Source: JAOAJF01 sp046295675
GTDB lineage: Archaea; Micrarchaeota; Micrarchaeia; Anstonellales; Anstonellaceae
DNA: 21,543 nt
Direction: 5' to 3'
Assembly: GCA_046295675.1 (NCBI GenBank)
Contig: JBKBMW010000008.1
Coordinates: 1 to 21,543, forward strand
This document shows, piece by piece, positions 1 through 8,787 of this stretch. Made by a program: the position numbers and the translations under genes. How positions within the stretch are numbered: position 1 is the first letter of the stretch; every line of letters begins with the position of its first letter. The notes below the pieces were generated by a model. That model did not search any database, was not told the origin of the DNA, and saw nothing but the letters and a program-made list of their open reading frames with translations.

Positions 1-2193
1 AGCCCTCATAAAAATAGGGTCTGCATTATTTAGCAAAAATGCCACATCCATTTGTGGATACTGAGTGCATGCCTTTGAATTAAACGAAGCACTTTGTCCA
101 ATATCGCAAAACTCTTTTGGCATAGGACTTGAAAATAGGCAAATCCCACATTGAAGCAAAGAAATATTTTTTTGTAATTCCGGATCTCTTGGTTCTTGAA
201 GTTCTGTTTTTGAGGCATGTTCAAAACTACTCATCAAATAAGACTTTGTAGCATATAATTTTTCTGCACCTCCACTATTAAACACCACACAGGCAGGTGT
301 GAAAATTCCATTTCTTGGAAAAATAAGAGGACTTTGTGTATATGATAAAAAATTAGGTGTAGCTTGATATGCTTTATTAAAGTTTCCATCCTTTTTTACA
401 ATATAGTAAGAACCAGTTCTATCATAAAATCCTATTTCTTCATTTTTCTTATATTCTATTTTATCTATAAAAATCTTAGATGCATCAGAAGATGAAGAGA
501 CTAAAAATTCTCCTTCTTTAATATCTCCAGGATTTGTATCGGTATAAAACAAAGTACCTCTGTTTAGAAAATAATATTGGCAATGTGAAAACCAAAAAAA
601 CAAAGAAGCATTGTTGTGTATGGTATTATCATTATTCTTAAAACCAAATTGGCAACCAGTTTTATTTACCTCTATCAAATTATTTTTTTTATATGCTAAA
701 TAATAATTTCCATCCTGGCCTTCAAAATAAACAGAATCTTTTTTCTTTGAAAATATTCTATTTATCAAAATCTTTTGAGAATTATCTGCTGAAACAATCT
801 CATCACCGTTTTTTAATCTTCCCAAATCAACAAAATTTGCAAGCGAGTTAAAAACAGTTTTTTGGCTAATGCAAGGTATTGGTAATTGGTCTATTTGATT
901 TAAAAATTTATATGGTGCAATTCCAATTATTCCTTTTCCCCTCAAAAATTCTATTGCCTCAATCAGTGATTTATAAGAATTTGCAACCTCCTCTTTTGTA
1001 AATTCACAATTTGGTTGCACAGTTGGCCCTTCAGATATACCAATAGCATACCAAAGGGTTGGTTTTTCAAAATGTTTTATTACTTCTATCGAATAAAGAA
1101 TGTGTTGATTAACTACAAATGAAGGAGAACAACTGCTAAAATTAGAATAATTATAATTATTTGCTATAAACCCAACCCCAACAATATCTGGAAAATATGT
1201 TAATGTTTGTGCAGCTCTTAGAGCATAATCAGCATAGCTTTGATAATATTGTGAGCAGTTTAATGGGTCAGGATCAAAAGATCCCTTACTTATACTTTTT
1301 ATTTTCATAAAATAATCCAGAGGACAGAGGTCTGGGAATCCAGAAGAATTAAAAGTTGGCTCTAATGCAAGCATAACTAAACAAGATTCGCAGTTAGTTT
1401 TTATTATCTTTATTTGGTTTGAAATTTTTTGCAAAAGACTAATATTTAGCATTTCTTTTTTTAGCGTTTCATCATAATAATATGGTTTTGCTAATGCCTC
1501 TGTACTAACTATTATCGGACCATAATAATTTTCACCACCCTTCTCTTTAAGGTTTTCTACCAAGTTTTTAAATTCTGTTGAGTCTATTAATCTTCCATCT
1601 TGAGCATAATCCAATGAGCGATAAACTATAACTGGAATATGAGATTTAGAATTTTCACAAGAAAGCCAGGAAATGGAAGGTGGTTTAATCTTACCATTCT
1701 TATCAGGAATTATCCAATTCACAGGCATATTCAATGTTCCATCACAGTATCTCTGGGCATAAGAAAATTCCCCCATATTGCTACCTTGCCCAATCATAAA
1801 AAATCTTGGTGAGCAAGGGTATTTAACTCCCTCTATTTGACAATTTGGCCACCAACCCTTATTCTGATCAAATCCATTCAAAAGTTTTGTGTAATCCTGA
1901 GCATCAGTTAAATAAAAATCACAGTCGGAATATGCAATATCATTTTCAATTATTTTTCCTCCAAAAATTTTTTTTATAAAATTGGTAAAAGATGTCCACA
2001 AACCAATATCTTTTTTTTGACAAAGCATTGCATAGCAGGGCTTATCATATTTTTTACTATCAAAAAATTTGCTAAAATCAAAAAATTCAATATTATCTAA
2101 TCTATCTTCTTTTTTTACTTGAATACATCCAGTATTAAAAAAAAAGAAAATACCTATAATAAACAAAAAAATAATTGCTGTTTGTTTTTTCAT
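1..2193 (-). CDS. Secreted or lipid-anchored protein with TIM-barrel-like domain and duplicated beta domain (partial, runs off left edge)
   Basis: Open frame of 731 codons read leftward from an ATG at 2193, with no stop before the window edge, so the C-terminus is missing. An in-frame ATG also lies at 2199; 2193 is preferred because AGGATG sits just upstream at ribosome-binding distance. The N-terminus is a short basic stretch, a hydrophobic helix (about residues 5-19), then F-N-T-G-C, a weak lipobox-like end. The mature part is Cys-rich and aromatic-rich, as expected outside the cell. Residues about 185-430 alternate strands and helices with short strand-end motifs (IPVIVY near 186, GPIIVSTE near 225, LALEP with E278, YAIGISEGP with E388, GIIGIAPY near 420); two Glu at strand ends resemble a clan-A glycoside hydrolase barrel, which is inference only. 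Two similar beta segments follow (about 456-510 and 552-608). It lies 67 bp after the giant gene on the same strand and is probably co-transcribed with it. Substrate and function unknown. Confidence 0.85.
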   Translation of the reverse strand, partial: MKKQTAIIFLFIIGIFFFFNTGCIQVKKEDRLDNIEFFDFSKFFDSKKYDKPCYAMLCQKKDIGLWTSFTNFIKKIFGGKIIENDIAYSDCDFYLTDAQDYTKLLNGFDQNKGWWPNCQIEGVKYPCSPRFFMIGQGSNMGEFSYAQRYCDGTLNMPVNWIIPDKNGKIKPPSISWLSCENSKSHIPVIVYRSLDYAQDGRLIDSTEFKNLVENLKEKGGENYYGPIIVSTEALAKPYYYDETLKKEMLNISLLQKISNQIKIIKTNCESCLVMLALEPTFNSSGFPDLCPLDYFMKIKSISKGSFDPDPLNCSQYYQSYADYALRAAQTLTYFPDIVGVGFIANNYNYSNFSSCSPSFVVNQHILYSIEVIKHFEKPTLWYAIGISEGPTVQPNCEFTKEEVANSYKSLIEAIEFLRGKGIIGIAPYKFLNQIDQLPIPCISQKTVFNSLANFVDLGRLKNGDEIVSADNSQKILINRIFSKKKDSVYFEGQDGNYYLAYKKNNLIEVNKTGCQFGFKNNDNTIHNNASLFFWFSHCQYYFLNRGTLFYTDTNPGDIKEGEFLVSSSSDASKIFIDKIEYKKNEEIGFYDRTGSYYIVKKDGNFNKAYQATPNFLSYTQSPLIFPRNGIFTPACVVFNSGGAEKLYATKSYLMSSFEHASKTELQEPRDPELQKNISLLQCGICLFSSPMPKEFCDIGQSASFNSKACTQYPQMDVAFLLNNADPIFMRA

Positions 2194-2260
2194 AATCATC
2201 CTATTTGTGAATTATTTTTCAAATATTTTTAATCTTTCTCATTTGTTCTTTTTCTTACAT

Positions 2261-5200
2261 TTATCTATAAATATTTTCTTGTACATATCCTTTAACTAGT
2301 TTCATTAAATCAGAAACCGATTTATAACTTTCTGAATAGTCTAGATATATTCCTAGCATATTAGAAATTGTTCTTTTTTGTTCATTCAATCTTCGCAATT
2401 CATTTTCTAATTCCTCTCCTGATAATTTTTTCATCGCTCTCTTTCTTTGTTTTTCTATCTCTTTAAGATATCGTTTAATATCTTTTTCACCCATGTCTAG
2501 GTTTTCTCTTAGAGCAGTAGAAGTACAGATTGGACAACTAAGACCCTTTTCATAAGGAATATGATGTATCGGACAATATACTGAATTAAAAAAATGATCT
2601 GCCATCAAAGGCCCAGTAAGGCCTTTTCCAATTCCAACCAAAGTATTTCTCATTGTATACCATTTTCCTTTCAGCACTTTTCCAAGATTTTTATCTTTTT
2701 GAGCTCTTGCCTCCTCAGAACTATAGCATATTGGACAATGCGCTCCAATAGGAATATTTATTTGATGGGTTGGACACATATAGTAAGGTGCTGATATAGC
2801 TCTAGCCTCTTGCTGAGCCCTTAACATTTCTCTTTCTCTTTGAATTTCCGTTTCTGTTAGTTCTCCTTTTGGATAGTGTTCTGGAGGCAAAGCATTCCAA
2901 GGCTGGTTCCTAAAAAATCTTGTTTTTTTAATCATCTGCCAAATTAACACCGGTGCCGGAGCTAATGGAAATGTAAATGGGGAATTTAGCAATCCAAAAC
3001 TCTGAACTGTTGTTTGGATTTTATTAAATTCTGCAATAAGAGAAGTGTTTATGTTATAAATTTCTCTTATGGAATCAAGTTGATAATCTGTTCCAATATT
3101 GAAATCTTCTCTATATCTTTGTTTTTCTCCAGCCATAAGTAAATCTAATCTATTTGGACCACTTACCATTGCAAGTTTTTCTAAAGAACCTCCTTTTATT
3201 GGATGAGTCAAATTAAAAGCAGAAAAAGGATAAAGGTGTTTTCTTCCCTCCCAATCATAATAAATTTTTCCTGGGACATCTGTTCGTTGTACTACTGAGC
3301 CAACTTCCCATGGTTTAGTTAGTTCCCATGGTCTGTGCAATCCACCAGCAGTGGTTATATCTCTACCAGTCCTATTTTCAATAACATAATAAGGGTCTCT
3401 AAAAACTTTTTTTTCTAACCATCCACCTATCTCTTCTCCTCTATATGCTCTTGCTACAACATTTCTAATAGAATACTTATCCATAAATGCAAAGATATCT
3501 TTTTCTTTAGGTTTTATTCCTATACTCAATAGTGGAAAATCTTTGGCTAATCTCAATACATCAAACGAATAAAATGGATTTAGAAGAGATCTTAAGGACT
3601 GAAAAAAAGAGGGTTTTTCATGATGTCCATATGGATAACCAACTTCTGGATCCATTCTATATACTGTGGTATACCCCACCATATTAGTAAAAAATGGTCT
3701 GTTTAATACTGCAAATGCCCTTCCTAAATGATAGGATATTACCCAAAATGGATAACCCAACTTAGAGCCAGGAATTCCTTCATAAAAACTATATAATCTT
3801 GGATGCTCTGGGAAATATTGACCGGTAGGATAACCGGACATAACAGCAGGATCTAAACCATATCCTGACCCATAAGTTATTCTCGGATCTCTCATTACCG
3901 TTTGCTCTGCAACATTGTAGAAGCTTGCAGCACCACCAAGTCCAAATCTTCCATAATCAAGAAGATTTTTCAATGCCTTTTGATATTTCTTCACATCCTT
4001 TATAGAATAACTTTCCAATTCTTCCTGTGGGATATCATATACCTTATTACTATAATTTTCAGACATATTATAAAATACCATTCGTGCATATGCTTGTGCT
4101 GTATACCATTCCTGTAGCCTTCTGGACATCTCTCCAGCACTCATTCCCATCATGAAATTTTCAATTCCAGAGCCAATTAAATAATAACTCTTTGTGAACC
4201 AATTTAAAGAAACATTTTCTCCTCCTCCACTCATAATATATCCTGCAGGAATGAGCTTCATTCTTGTATTCAACTGTTCTCCTATCTTTTGTAAATTTTG
4301 AAAGATTACTTCTTTTGAAGGTCTAACTCCTTGTGGATTCATAATCAAATCAAGATCCACTTGTTTTGTAAGAAGGAACTTCTTTGCCTCCTCTGAAAGA
4401 AGATTTAATAATCTGAAAGTTTCTATATCTGTCGGTGTCCCAATTTTAAAAACTCCGCTTCTAGTTTGAAAGAGCTGTTTTGCCCCTACCAAACGTTCTG
4501 CATAATCTGAACCAAATAATACTGGTGCTAACTTACCTACTTCATAAGAAATAAATCTCTGGTCTCGATGTGTCATCTCTTTTAAAAAAGCCTTTGTTAT
4601 ATACCCCTCTTTATCCCATTCAAATCCAGTTGGAAGAGGAGTAAGCTGCATTTTTGCATTATTTATAAAAATAGCTTTCTTTGTATCACTAAAAAGCACC
4701 CCTCTTTCCAACCATAGCTGAAAATCTTTTGCATTCCAGGTTGCTCCAGGTAGAAAAAATCCAATAGTGGCTTTTAATGCATTGTAGGTTGCAAGTGTTT
4801 TGTTTATTTGATTTTGTGATTGTGCAAAAACATCAAGTTTTCCTCCCCCATATAAATAAGTGGTATAATCTGAGATTCTTAATATCAAATCTTTTTCCAA
4901 TTCTAATTCCAAAGGGTATTTTTTAGCAAAATGTGGTGTGGTGTAATTTCTTACAATAAACTCTGTTCCAGTTACAAATCCAGCATTTTTTTGAATTTGC
5001 CCTATTGTCAAATTTTGCAATGTTTCATAAAGTGTTGAATGTGTTTTACTTCTTTCTCCAAGTAAATAACTTATAAACAATGCAACTAATCCCTCATCTT
5101 CAATTTTTTTTCTTATTTCAATAAGCAAATTCTGTCCGCTATAACCATCTTTTCTCATGAGCCTTTCAAAAAACTGCACCAATGAAATACCTACTAAATT

Positions 5201-7117
5201 TAATGGATTTTGTCCGCTTTCAAAAGTATTAATGTTTCTTTTTATAATATTTAAAACAGAATTATAATTTGCATACATAATATTTGGATCCAATCCTTTT
5301 ATGGATAAATTCGGAGTTCCATCCTCTTTTAAGGAATGAGTTCTTGCTACTTCTAAAACATGTTTTCTATCATTTTCAATTGCTGAAAGTATTCTGTACA
5401 TATCTTGTCTAATAAGATTTAAATAAGCTAGGATTTCCTCTTTTCTCTCTACAGTTCTTCCATCTGCTAATACTAGTTTAATATTATTTTCTTTAATGTA
5501 GTCCAATAGTCCAAAAATAAAATAATAATTTGTATATATCTTCAGATATCTCTCATCTTGATATCTCTCATTTTCCAAGCTTTTTTTCCCTGTCTCAAGA
5601 TACTTTCTTGCTTCTTCTCTTGCCTGGTTTAGAAGTCTTTCCAATACTTCCATTGTTTTTGTGGAAATTTTGATTTTTCCTTCTTTATTTACTCCAATCC
5701 CAATTGATCCAAGAAGCATTCTTATATAATTTTTACTTATAGCATCACCGTAAGTATACATAGCTAATCTCATTTCATTTATAATATTTGGAATCCAGCC
5801 AATCATTTTATTTTCAGCTCTAGACTCTGGAAATGCCTCTCTAAACGGGCCTATTTTTCCAACTGTATTTGCAAAAAGAGATTTATACAATTCTCGCCGA
5901 TAATAAATACTTGTTTCTCTTGAAGCAATCCAATTTGTTATAGTCATTCTTACACGCTGTACATATGGTAGCTTATCTACATATCTAAGCCAAGGTGCTT
6001 TGCTGGTAATATAAGCCAACCCTTTTCCAATCTCAGAAGTTGTTTTATATAACAAACCTCTTCGTTCTAAAGGCCCAGTCCTTCCAGCTGCAACTGCTTC
6101 AAGTTGAGCAATCAAAGTTTGCCAGAGAGCAAAACTATTACTTATAGCTCTTTTTAACCAAGCAGGTGCATTAATTTCGATTATCCTGTTGGACATATTT
6201 TTATATTCTTCTATAGAAAGAGATTTTTTTGTTGCAAGTCTGTTTAGTAAATCGTTTATAGTTTTTAGATCTTCAGGATTATTTTTCAAAAACCTTTTGC
6301 TTATACGCAATAAATATTCCAAACGGCGAGTGTGAAAAATCACTGCTTTTCTCATAATAGATAAATTAGCAGGTACATAGGCTGTTTTTACTTTCGCTGT
6401 CCCAATTGTAGGAAGATTTGGAACAGTAATATCAAATACTGAAAACGGACTTCTGCCTTGATAAAACATTGTAGCAATAAAAATTCCAGTTAACATCACT
6501 AGCGGAAGGCAGACTAAAAGGTTGCTTTGGCTAGAAATCAAAGTTTTTAAACTCATCAAAAATGCATCTGAGTTTGATTTTTTAGCTGAAATCAAAATAG
6601 GCTCTGATAAAGAGGGCCTAATTTCTAAAAGTTGGTCAGATGCCTCCAACTTTGCCTCTATTATCATTGCTCCATCATACTCTAAAACTTTAAGTACCTT
6701 TGGTTGTTTTTGACTATTATCTTGAAATGGATTATTAAAATAAAGTGCCTGCTTACAAGTGGCAATTCCATCTTTGTCTGTTTTTAATCTAAAACAATTT
6801 ACATTTCCATCTTTATCTGTAATTGGTTGATTGTTTATATAAAAAGAGACATATGCCCCAGCAGCTGGGAGTATGGTTCTCTTTTCTTCCAAAGTAGAAA
6901 AGCCCTTTTCGTTTTTTTCCTCTGTCTCTACTTTTATATATGAGGCTTTTGCCTTTAATATTCCACTACTAAAAAGTTCAGAAGCATCTAGAACAACAAA
7001 AGACTTATACTGGTTTGGATTTTGAATATCAAAAGCAAAAGAATAAATAGTAAAACTTAAAATTATCCAAACTAAGGTCAAAAAAATGTTCGGATTAATT
7101 TTTTTTATTTTTTTCAT
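2261..7117 (-). CDS. Giant two-TM protein with outer Ig-like domain and twin C-terminal zinc ribbons (1618 aa)
   Basis: I do not recognise the family. The N-terminus is basic (MKKIKK), followed by a membrane helix at about 10-29, a beta-rich segment of about 170 residues, a second helix at about 199-219 and then a Lys/Arg-rich stretch. The positive-inside rule puts residues 30-198 outside and about 1400 residues in the cytoplasm. The outer segment has a D-K-D-G...T-D-K-D-G pattern and Cys108/Cys121, resembling an Ig-like or invasin-type fold (inference). The inner part is mostly helical and charged up to about 1100, then rich in Tyr, Gly and Pro. Near the C-terminus are two zinc-ribbon units with the same spacing, C-x2-H-x9-C-x2-C: C1448/H1451/C1461/C1464 and C1515/H1518/C1528/C1531, followed by a helical coiled-coil-like tail. 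I see no Walker A motif. The gene is divergent from the six-paralogue membrane operon, which suggests a shared machine with this protein as a cytoplasmic scaffold or gate. Confidence 0.9.
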   Translation of the reverse strand: MKKIKKINPNIFLTLVWIILSFTIYSFAFDIQNPNQYKSFVVLDASELFSSGILKAKASYIKVETEEKNEKGFSTLEEKRTILPAAGAYVSFYINNQPITDKDGNVNCFRLKTDKDGIATCKQALYFNNPFQDNSQKQPKVLKVLEYDGAMIIEAKLEASDQLLEIRPSLSEPILISAKKSNSDAFLMSLKTLISSQSNLLVCLPLVMLTGIFIATMFYQGRSPFSVFDITVPNLPTIGTAKVKTAYVPANLSIMRKAVIFHTRRLEYLLRISKRFLKNNPEDLKTINDLLNRLATKKSLSIEEYKNMSNRIIEINAPAWLKRAISNSFALWQTLIAQLEAVAAGRTGPLERRGLLYKTTSEIGKGLAYITSKAPWLRYVDKLPYVQRVRMTITNWIASRETSIYYRRELYKSLFANTVGKIGPFREAFPESRAENKMIGWIPNIINEMRLAMYTYGDAISKNYIRMLLGSIGIGVNKEGKIKISTKTMEVLERLLNQAREEARKYLETGKKSLENERYQDERYLKIYTNYYFIFGLLDYIKENNIKLVLADGRTVERKEEILAYLNLIRQDMYRILSAIENDRKHVLEVARTHSLKEDGTPNLSIKGLDPNIMYANYNSVLNIIKRNINTFESGQNPLNLVGISLVQFFERLMRKDGYSGQNLLIEIRKKIEDEGLVALFISYLLGERSKTHSTLYETLQNLTIGQIQKNAGFVTGTEFIVRNYTTPHFAKKYPLELELEKDLILRISDYTTYLYGGGKLDVFAQSQNQINKTLATYNALKATIGFFLPGATWNAKDFQLWLERGVLFSDTKKAIFINNAKMQLTPLPTGFEWDKEGYITKAFLKEMTHRDQRFISYEVGKLAPVLFGSDYAERLVGAKQLFQTRSGVFKIGTPTDIETFRLLNLLSEEAKKFLLTKQVDLDLIMNPQGVRPSKEVIFQNLQKIGEQLNTRMKLIPAGYIMSGGGENVSLNWFTKSYYLIGSGIENFMMGMSAGEMSRRLQEWYTAQAYARMVFYNMSENYSNKVYDIPQEELESYSIKDVKKYQKALKNLLDYGRFGLGGAASFYNVAEQTVMRDPRITYGSGYGLDPAVMSGYPTGQYFPEHPRLYSFYEGIPGSKLGYPFWVISYHLGRAFAVLNRPFFTNMVGYTTVYRMDPEVGYPYGHHEKPSFFQSLRSLLNPFYSFDVLRLAKDFPLLSIGIKPKEKDIFAFMDKYSIRNVVARAYRGEEIGGWLEKKVFRDPYYVIENRTGRDITTAGGLHRPWELTKPWEVGSVVQRTDVPGKIYYDWEGRKHLYPFSAFNLTHPIKGGSLEKLAMVSGPNRLDLLMAGEKQRYREDFNIGTDYQLDSIREIYNINTSLIAEFNKIQTTVQSFGLLNSPFTFPLAPAPVLIWQMIKKTRFFRNQPWNALPPEHYPKGELTETEIQREREMLRAQQEARAISAPYYMCPTHQINIPIGAHCPICYSSEEARAQKDKNLGKVLKGKWYTMRNTLVGIGKGLTGPLMADHFFNSVYCPIHHIPYEKGLSCPICTSTALRENLDMGEKDIKRYLKEIEKQRKRAMKKLSGEELENELRRLNEQKRTISNMLGIYLDYSESYKSVSDLMKLVKGYVQENIYR

Positions 7118-7129
7118 ATCCTCTCTTTA

Positions 7130-7157
7130 ATTTTTAAATCGTCAAAGATTTAAAAAT
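7130..7157. repeat. Perfect 11-bp inverted repeat, candidate operator
   Basis: ATTTTTAAATC (7130-7140) and GATTTAAAAAT (7147-7157) are exact reverse complements around a 6-bp spacer. The site lies between the leftward giant gene and its presumed TATA box, so it would straddle that transcript's start. It could be a repressor operator or a 5' UTR hairpin. In AT-rich DNA chance palindromes are common, but 11 perfect pairs including two G:C-type pairs is above ordinary background. Confidence 0.5.
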
Positions 7158-7170
7158 ATTAAACTTACTA

Positions 7171-7179
7171 TTTTTATAT
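7171..7179 (-). promoter_or_regulatory. Candidate TATA box for the giant-protein gene
   Basis: Read on the minus strand this is ATATAAAAA. An archaeal start site lies about 25 bp downstream of the TATA centre, near 7150, giving a leader of about 33 nt that ends in GAGAGGAT just before the ATG at 7117. The position fits; the assignment is by eye only. Confidence 0.4.
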
Positions 7180-7194
7180 GTTTGTATAACCTAT

Positions 7195-7226
7195 ATTAAC
7201 TTTTAAAATAATTAACTTTTAAAATA
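7195..7226 (+). repeat. Exact tandem duplication of a 16-bp AT-rich unit in the promoter region
   Basis: ATTAACTTTTAAAATA occurs twice with no gap (7195-7210 and 7211-7226). Each copy ends in TTTTAAAATA, a plausible archaeal TATA element. With the first copy as TATA box (centre about 7206) transcription would begin near 7231 and leave a leader holding the GGAGGG ribosome-binding site for the GTG at 7255. The second copy would put the start too far downstream, so the duplication may instead be a regulator-binding or spacing repeat. Confidence 0.6.
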
Positions 7227-7238
7227 AAAAAAAGAAAT

Positions 7239-7244
7239 GGAGGG
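7239..7244 (+). promoter_or_regulatory. Shine-Dalgarno site that decides the start of the first membrane gene
   Basis: GGAGGG lies 10 nt before GTG 7255. It overlaps the first codons that would follow an ATG at 7237, so the upstream ATG has no ribosome-binding site of its own and the GTG is the better start. Confidence 0.7.
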
Positions 7245-7254
7245 TAGAAAAAAA

Positions 7255-8787
7255 GTGAAAATCAAACTCATCTATCTTTTTTTGTTTGTTTTTTTCTCAT
7301 TAATTTATTCTCAATCTTCTTCTTCCCTCTCTTTGTTATCAGGAAAATATTTTAACTTGGCTCTTGTTGGAATTGCTATTTCGATTTCCATTGCATCTCT
7401 TGCATATATGGCAGGTTCGCTTTTTGACCTTCCTGGTCCAAAGGCTTTTGCAAAGGAAGAAATTAGTCATCTCCTATTTACAGCTCTTTTGATAATACTG
7501 ATAGCTTCAGGTTTGATATTATATCAAAATTTTTCTGCCTCATTAGCAACAAGCAATTTTTTCCCTCCTTCTAAGGGAGGACAACAAAAGATTATAACTG
7601 GAATTTGTGAGGATGCTCTAAATATTTATAATGATAAAAATAGACCTGAAACAAAACTATTTACTTCACTTGATTGGTTTTTAGGTTGTATCCCTCTATT
7701 AGAAAAAAGTGGTTATAGTTACAATGATATTATTTCAAAGATAAAAATAAATCAAAACACCTCGGCATCTGATTTATTCAAAGAATTCCACAGACAATCT
7801 CAATCTAATCCAAATGTACAACCTTCCTATGGAATACTCCTCTCTTATCTACTGGATATGTACATTAGTTTAATTGCTTTTGAGATGGTGATTGGCCCAG
7901 TTTCAACTTTTGGATTTAGTGTATATCTTCCAGAGTACGTTTTAGCCGGAACAGATATAAGCCTTGCTCCACTCTCTGGTCTAAACCTTATTTCTGAAAG
8001 TCTAATTTTTCTTTCTAATCTAGTTTCATTCGGGCTTGTCAACATCATTGTCCAAAAAATTACTTTAAAATTTATCTATGTTTCTATGCTAACCTTTGTT
8101 CTACCTATCGGAATCACTTTTAGATGTCTTCCATTTTTAAGAAAAACAGGCTCCTCTATTATCGCTTTAGCATTAGTTGCTTATTTCATTTACCCTATCA
8201 GTCTATGGATTAACGAACAAATCTATCTTAATGCTTTTTTTGATGGACAGAAATCCTTGCTTATAAACTGGGCTAATTATGAAACTCTTCTTGGAAGTTG
8301 TCTCCCAAAAAAAGATGGGGAAACCTATGAACAATATTATGACCGAATTTATAAACAAGCAACAAGTATATATTCAGAACTTGAAAAGGAAAAAGAAGCT
8401 GCCAAAAAACTAGAACAATATTCCTATTCTACTTCTGATCCAAGGCTTCCGACTTCTCAACAACGTGGTATACTCTCTAGATTTACAGGGGCAGTTGGAA
8501 CAAATATGTTCGATGTTCTAAGCTACTTGGTTGGTTATGACCCCACTCTCTCTCAAAGCCCAACTCTTACAATTATGTCAATTATAACTGGTATATTCAC
8601 TGCACCATTTAGAACAGAATTTTTCTTTAAAGTTTTAATGGATCAATATATAGTTGCTGGGCAATGGCTAGTAGTAAATATGTTTTTTTTGGTAAATTCA
8701 ATCATTCTTTGCTTTACCTTTTATAAAAATATTTCAGAAGCTATAGGTGGAGAAACAAAATTATTTGGAATAGGGAGATTGTTATGA
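7255..8787 (+). CDS. Polytopic membrane protein, paralogue 1 of 6 (VirB6/TrbL/CedA-like, inferred)
   Basis: First gene of the six-paralogue operon. The frame is open from an ATG at 7237, but GTG 7255 is chosen: it has GGAGGG at proper distance and gives a clean signal peptide (KIKLIYLFLF... ending YSQ/SSSS near residue 20) like the ones on paralogues 2 and 4. From that start it has 510 residues. Membrane helices lie at about 34-56, 71-91, 192-214, 245-267, 274-290, 300-318 and 470-495. Shared blocks: A, YMAGSLF...K...K.E (51-69, cytoplasmic loop); B, SLAPLSGLN (236-244); C, LPIGITFR...LRKTGSS...YP (283-313); D, a C-terminal GGETKLFGIGRLL. Two extracytoplasmic loops (about 93-190 and 325-440) carry Cys118, Cys144 and a Cys near 355, possibly disulfide-bonded. 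The stop overlaps the next ATG by 4 bp (ATGA). Channel function is inferred from topology and Arg-rich block C, not from a matched family. Confidence 0.9.
   Translation: MKIKLIYLFLFVFFSLIYSQSSSSLSLLSGKYFNLALVGIAISISIASLAYMAGSLFDLPGPKAFAKEEISHLLFTALLIILIASGLILYQNFSASLATSNFFPPSKGGQQKIITGICEDALNIYNDKNRPETKLFTSLDWFLGCIPLLEKSGYSYNDIISKIKINQNTSASDLFKEFHRQSQSNPNVQPSYGILLSYLLDMYISLIAFEMVIGPVSTFGFSVYLPEYVLAGTDISLAPLSGLNLISESLIFLSNLVSFGLVNIIVQKITLKFIYVSMLTFVLPIGITFRCLPFLRKTGSSIIALALVAYFIYPISLWINEQIYLNAFFDGQKSLLINWANYETLLGSCLPKKDGETYEQYYDRIYKQATSIYSELEKEKEAAKKLEQYSYSTSDPRLPTSQQRGILSRFTGAVGTNMFDVLSYLVGYDPTLSQSPTLTIMSIITGIFTAPFRTEFFFKVLMDQYIVAGQWLVVNMFFLVNSIILCFTFYKNISEAIGGETKLFGIGRLL

Noticed and set aside
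30..224. Minus-strand 64-codon frame at the left edge
   Set aside because: It overlaps the long open lipoprotein-like frame in another reading frame and shows no domain; the long frame is open for 731 codons.
2594..4117. Plus-strand frames at 2594-2794 and 3902-4117
   Set aside because: They lie antisense inside the giant gene, have Cys/Phe/Ile-heavy composition typical of shadow frames, and lack ribosome-binding sites.
2261..7117. Giant protein as the system's ATPase
   Set aside because: I looked for a Walker A (G-x4-G-K-[ST]) and found none; no energy-supplying enzyme of a secretion system is visible in the window.
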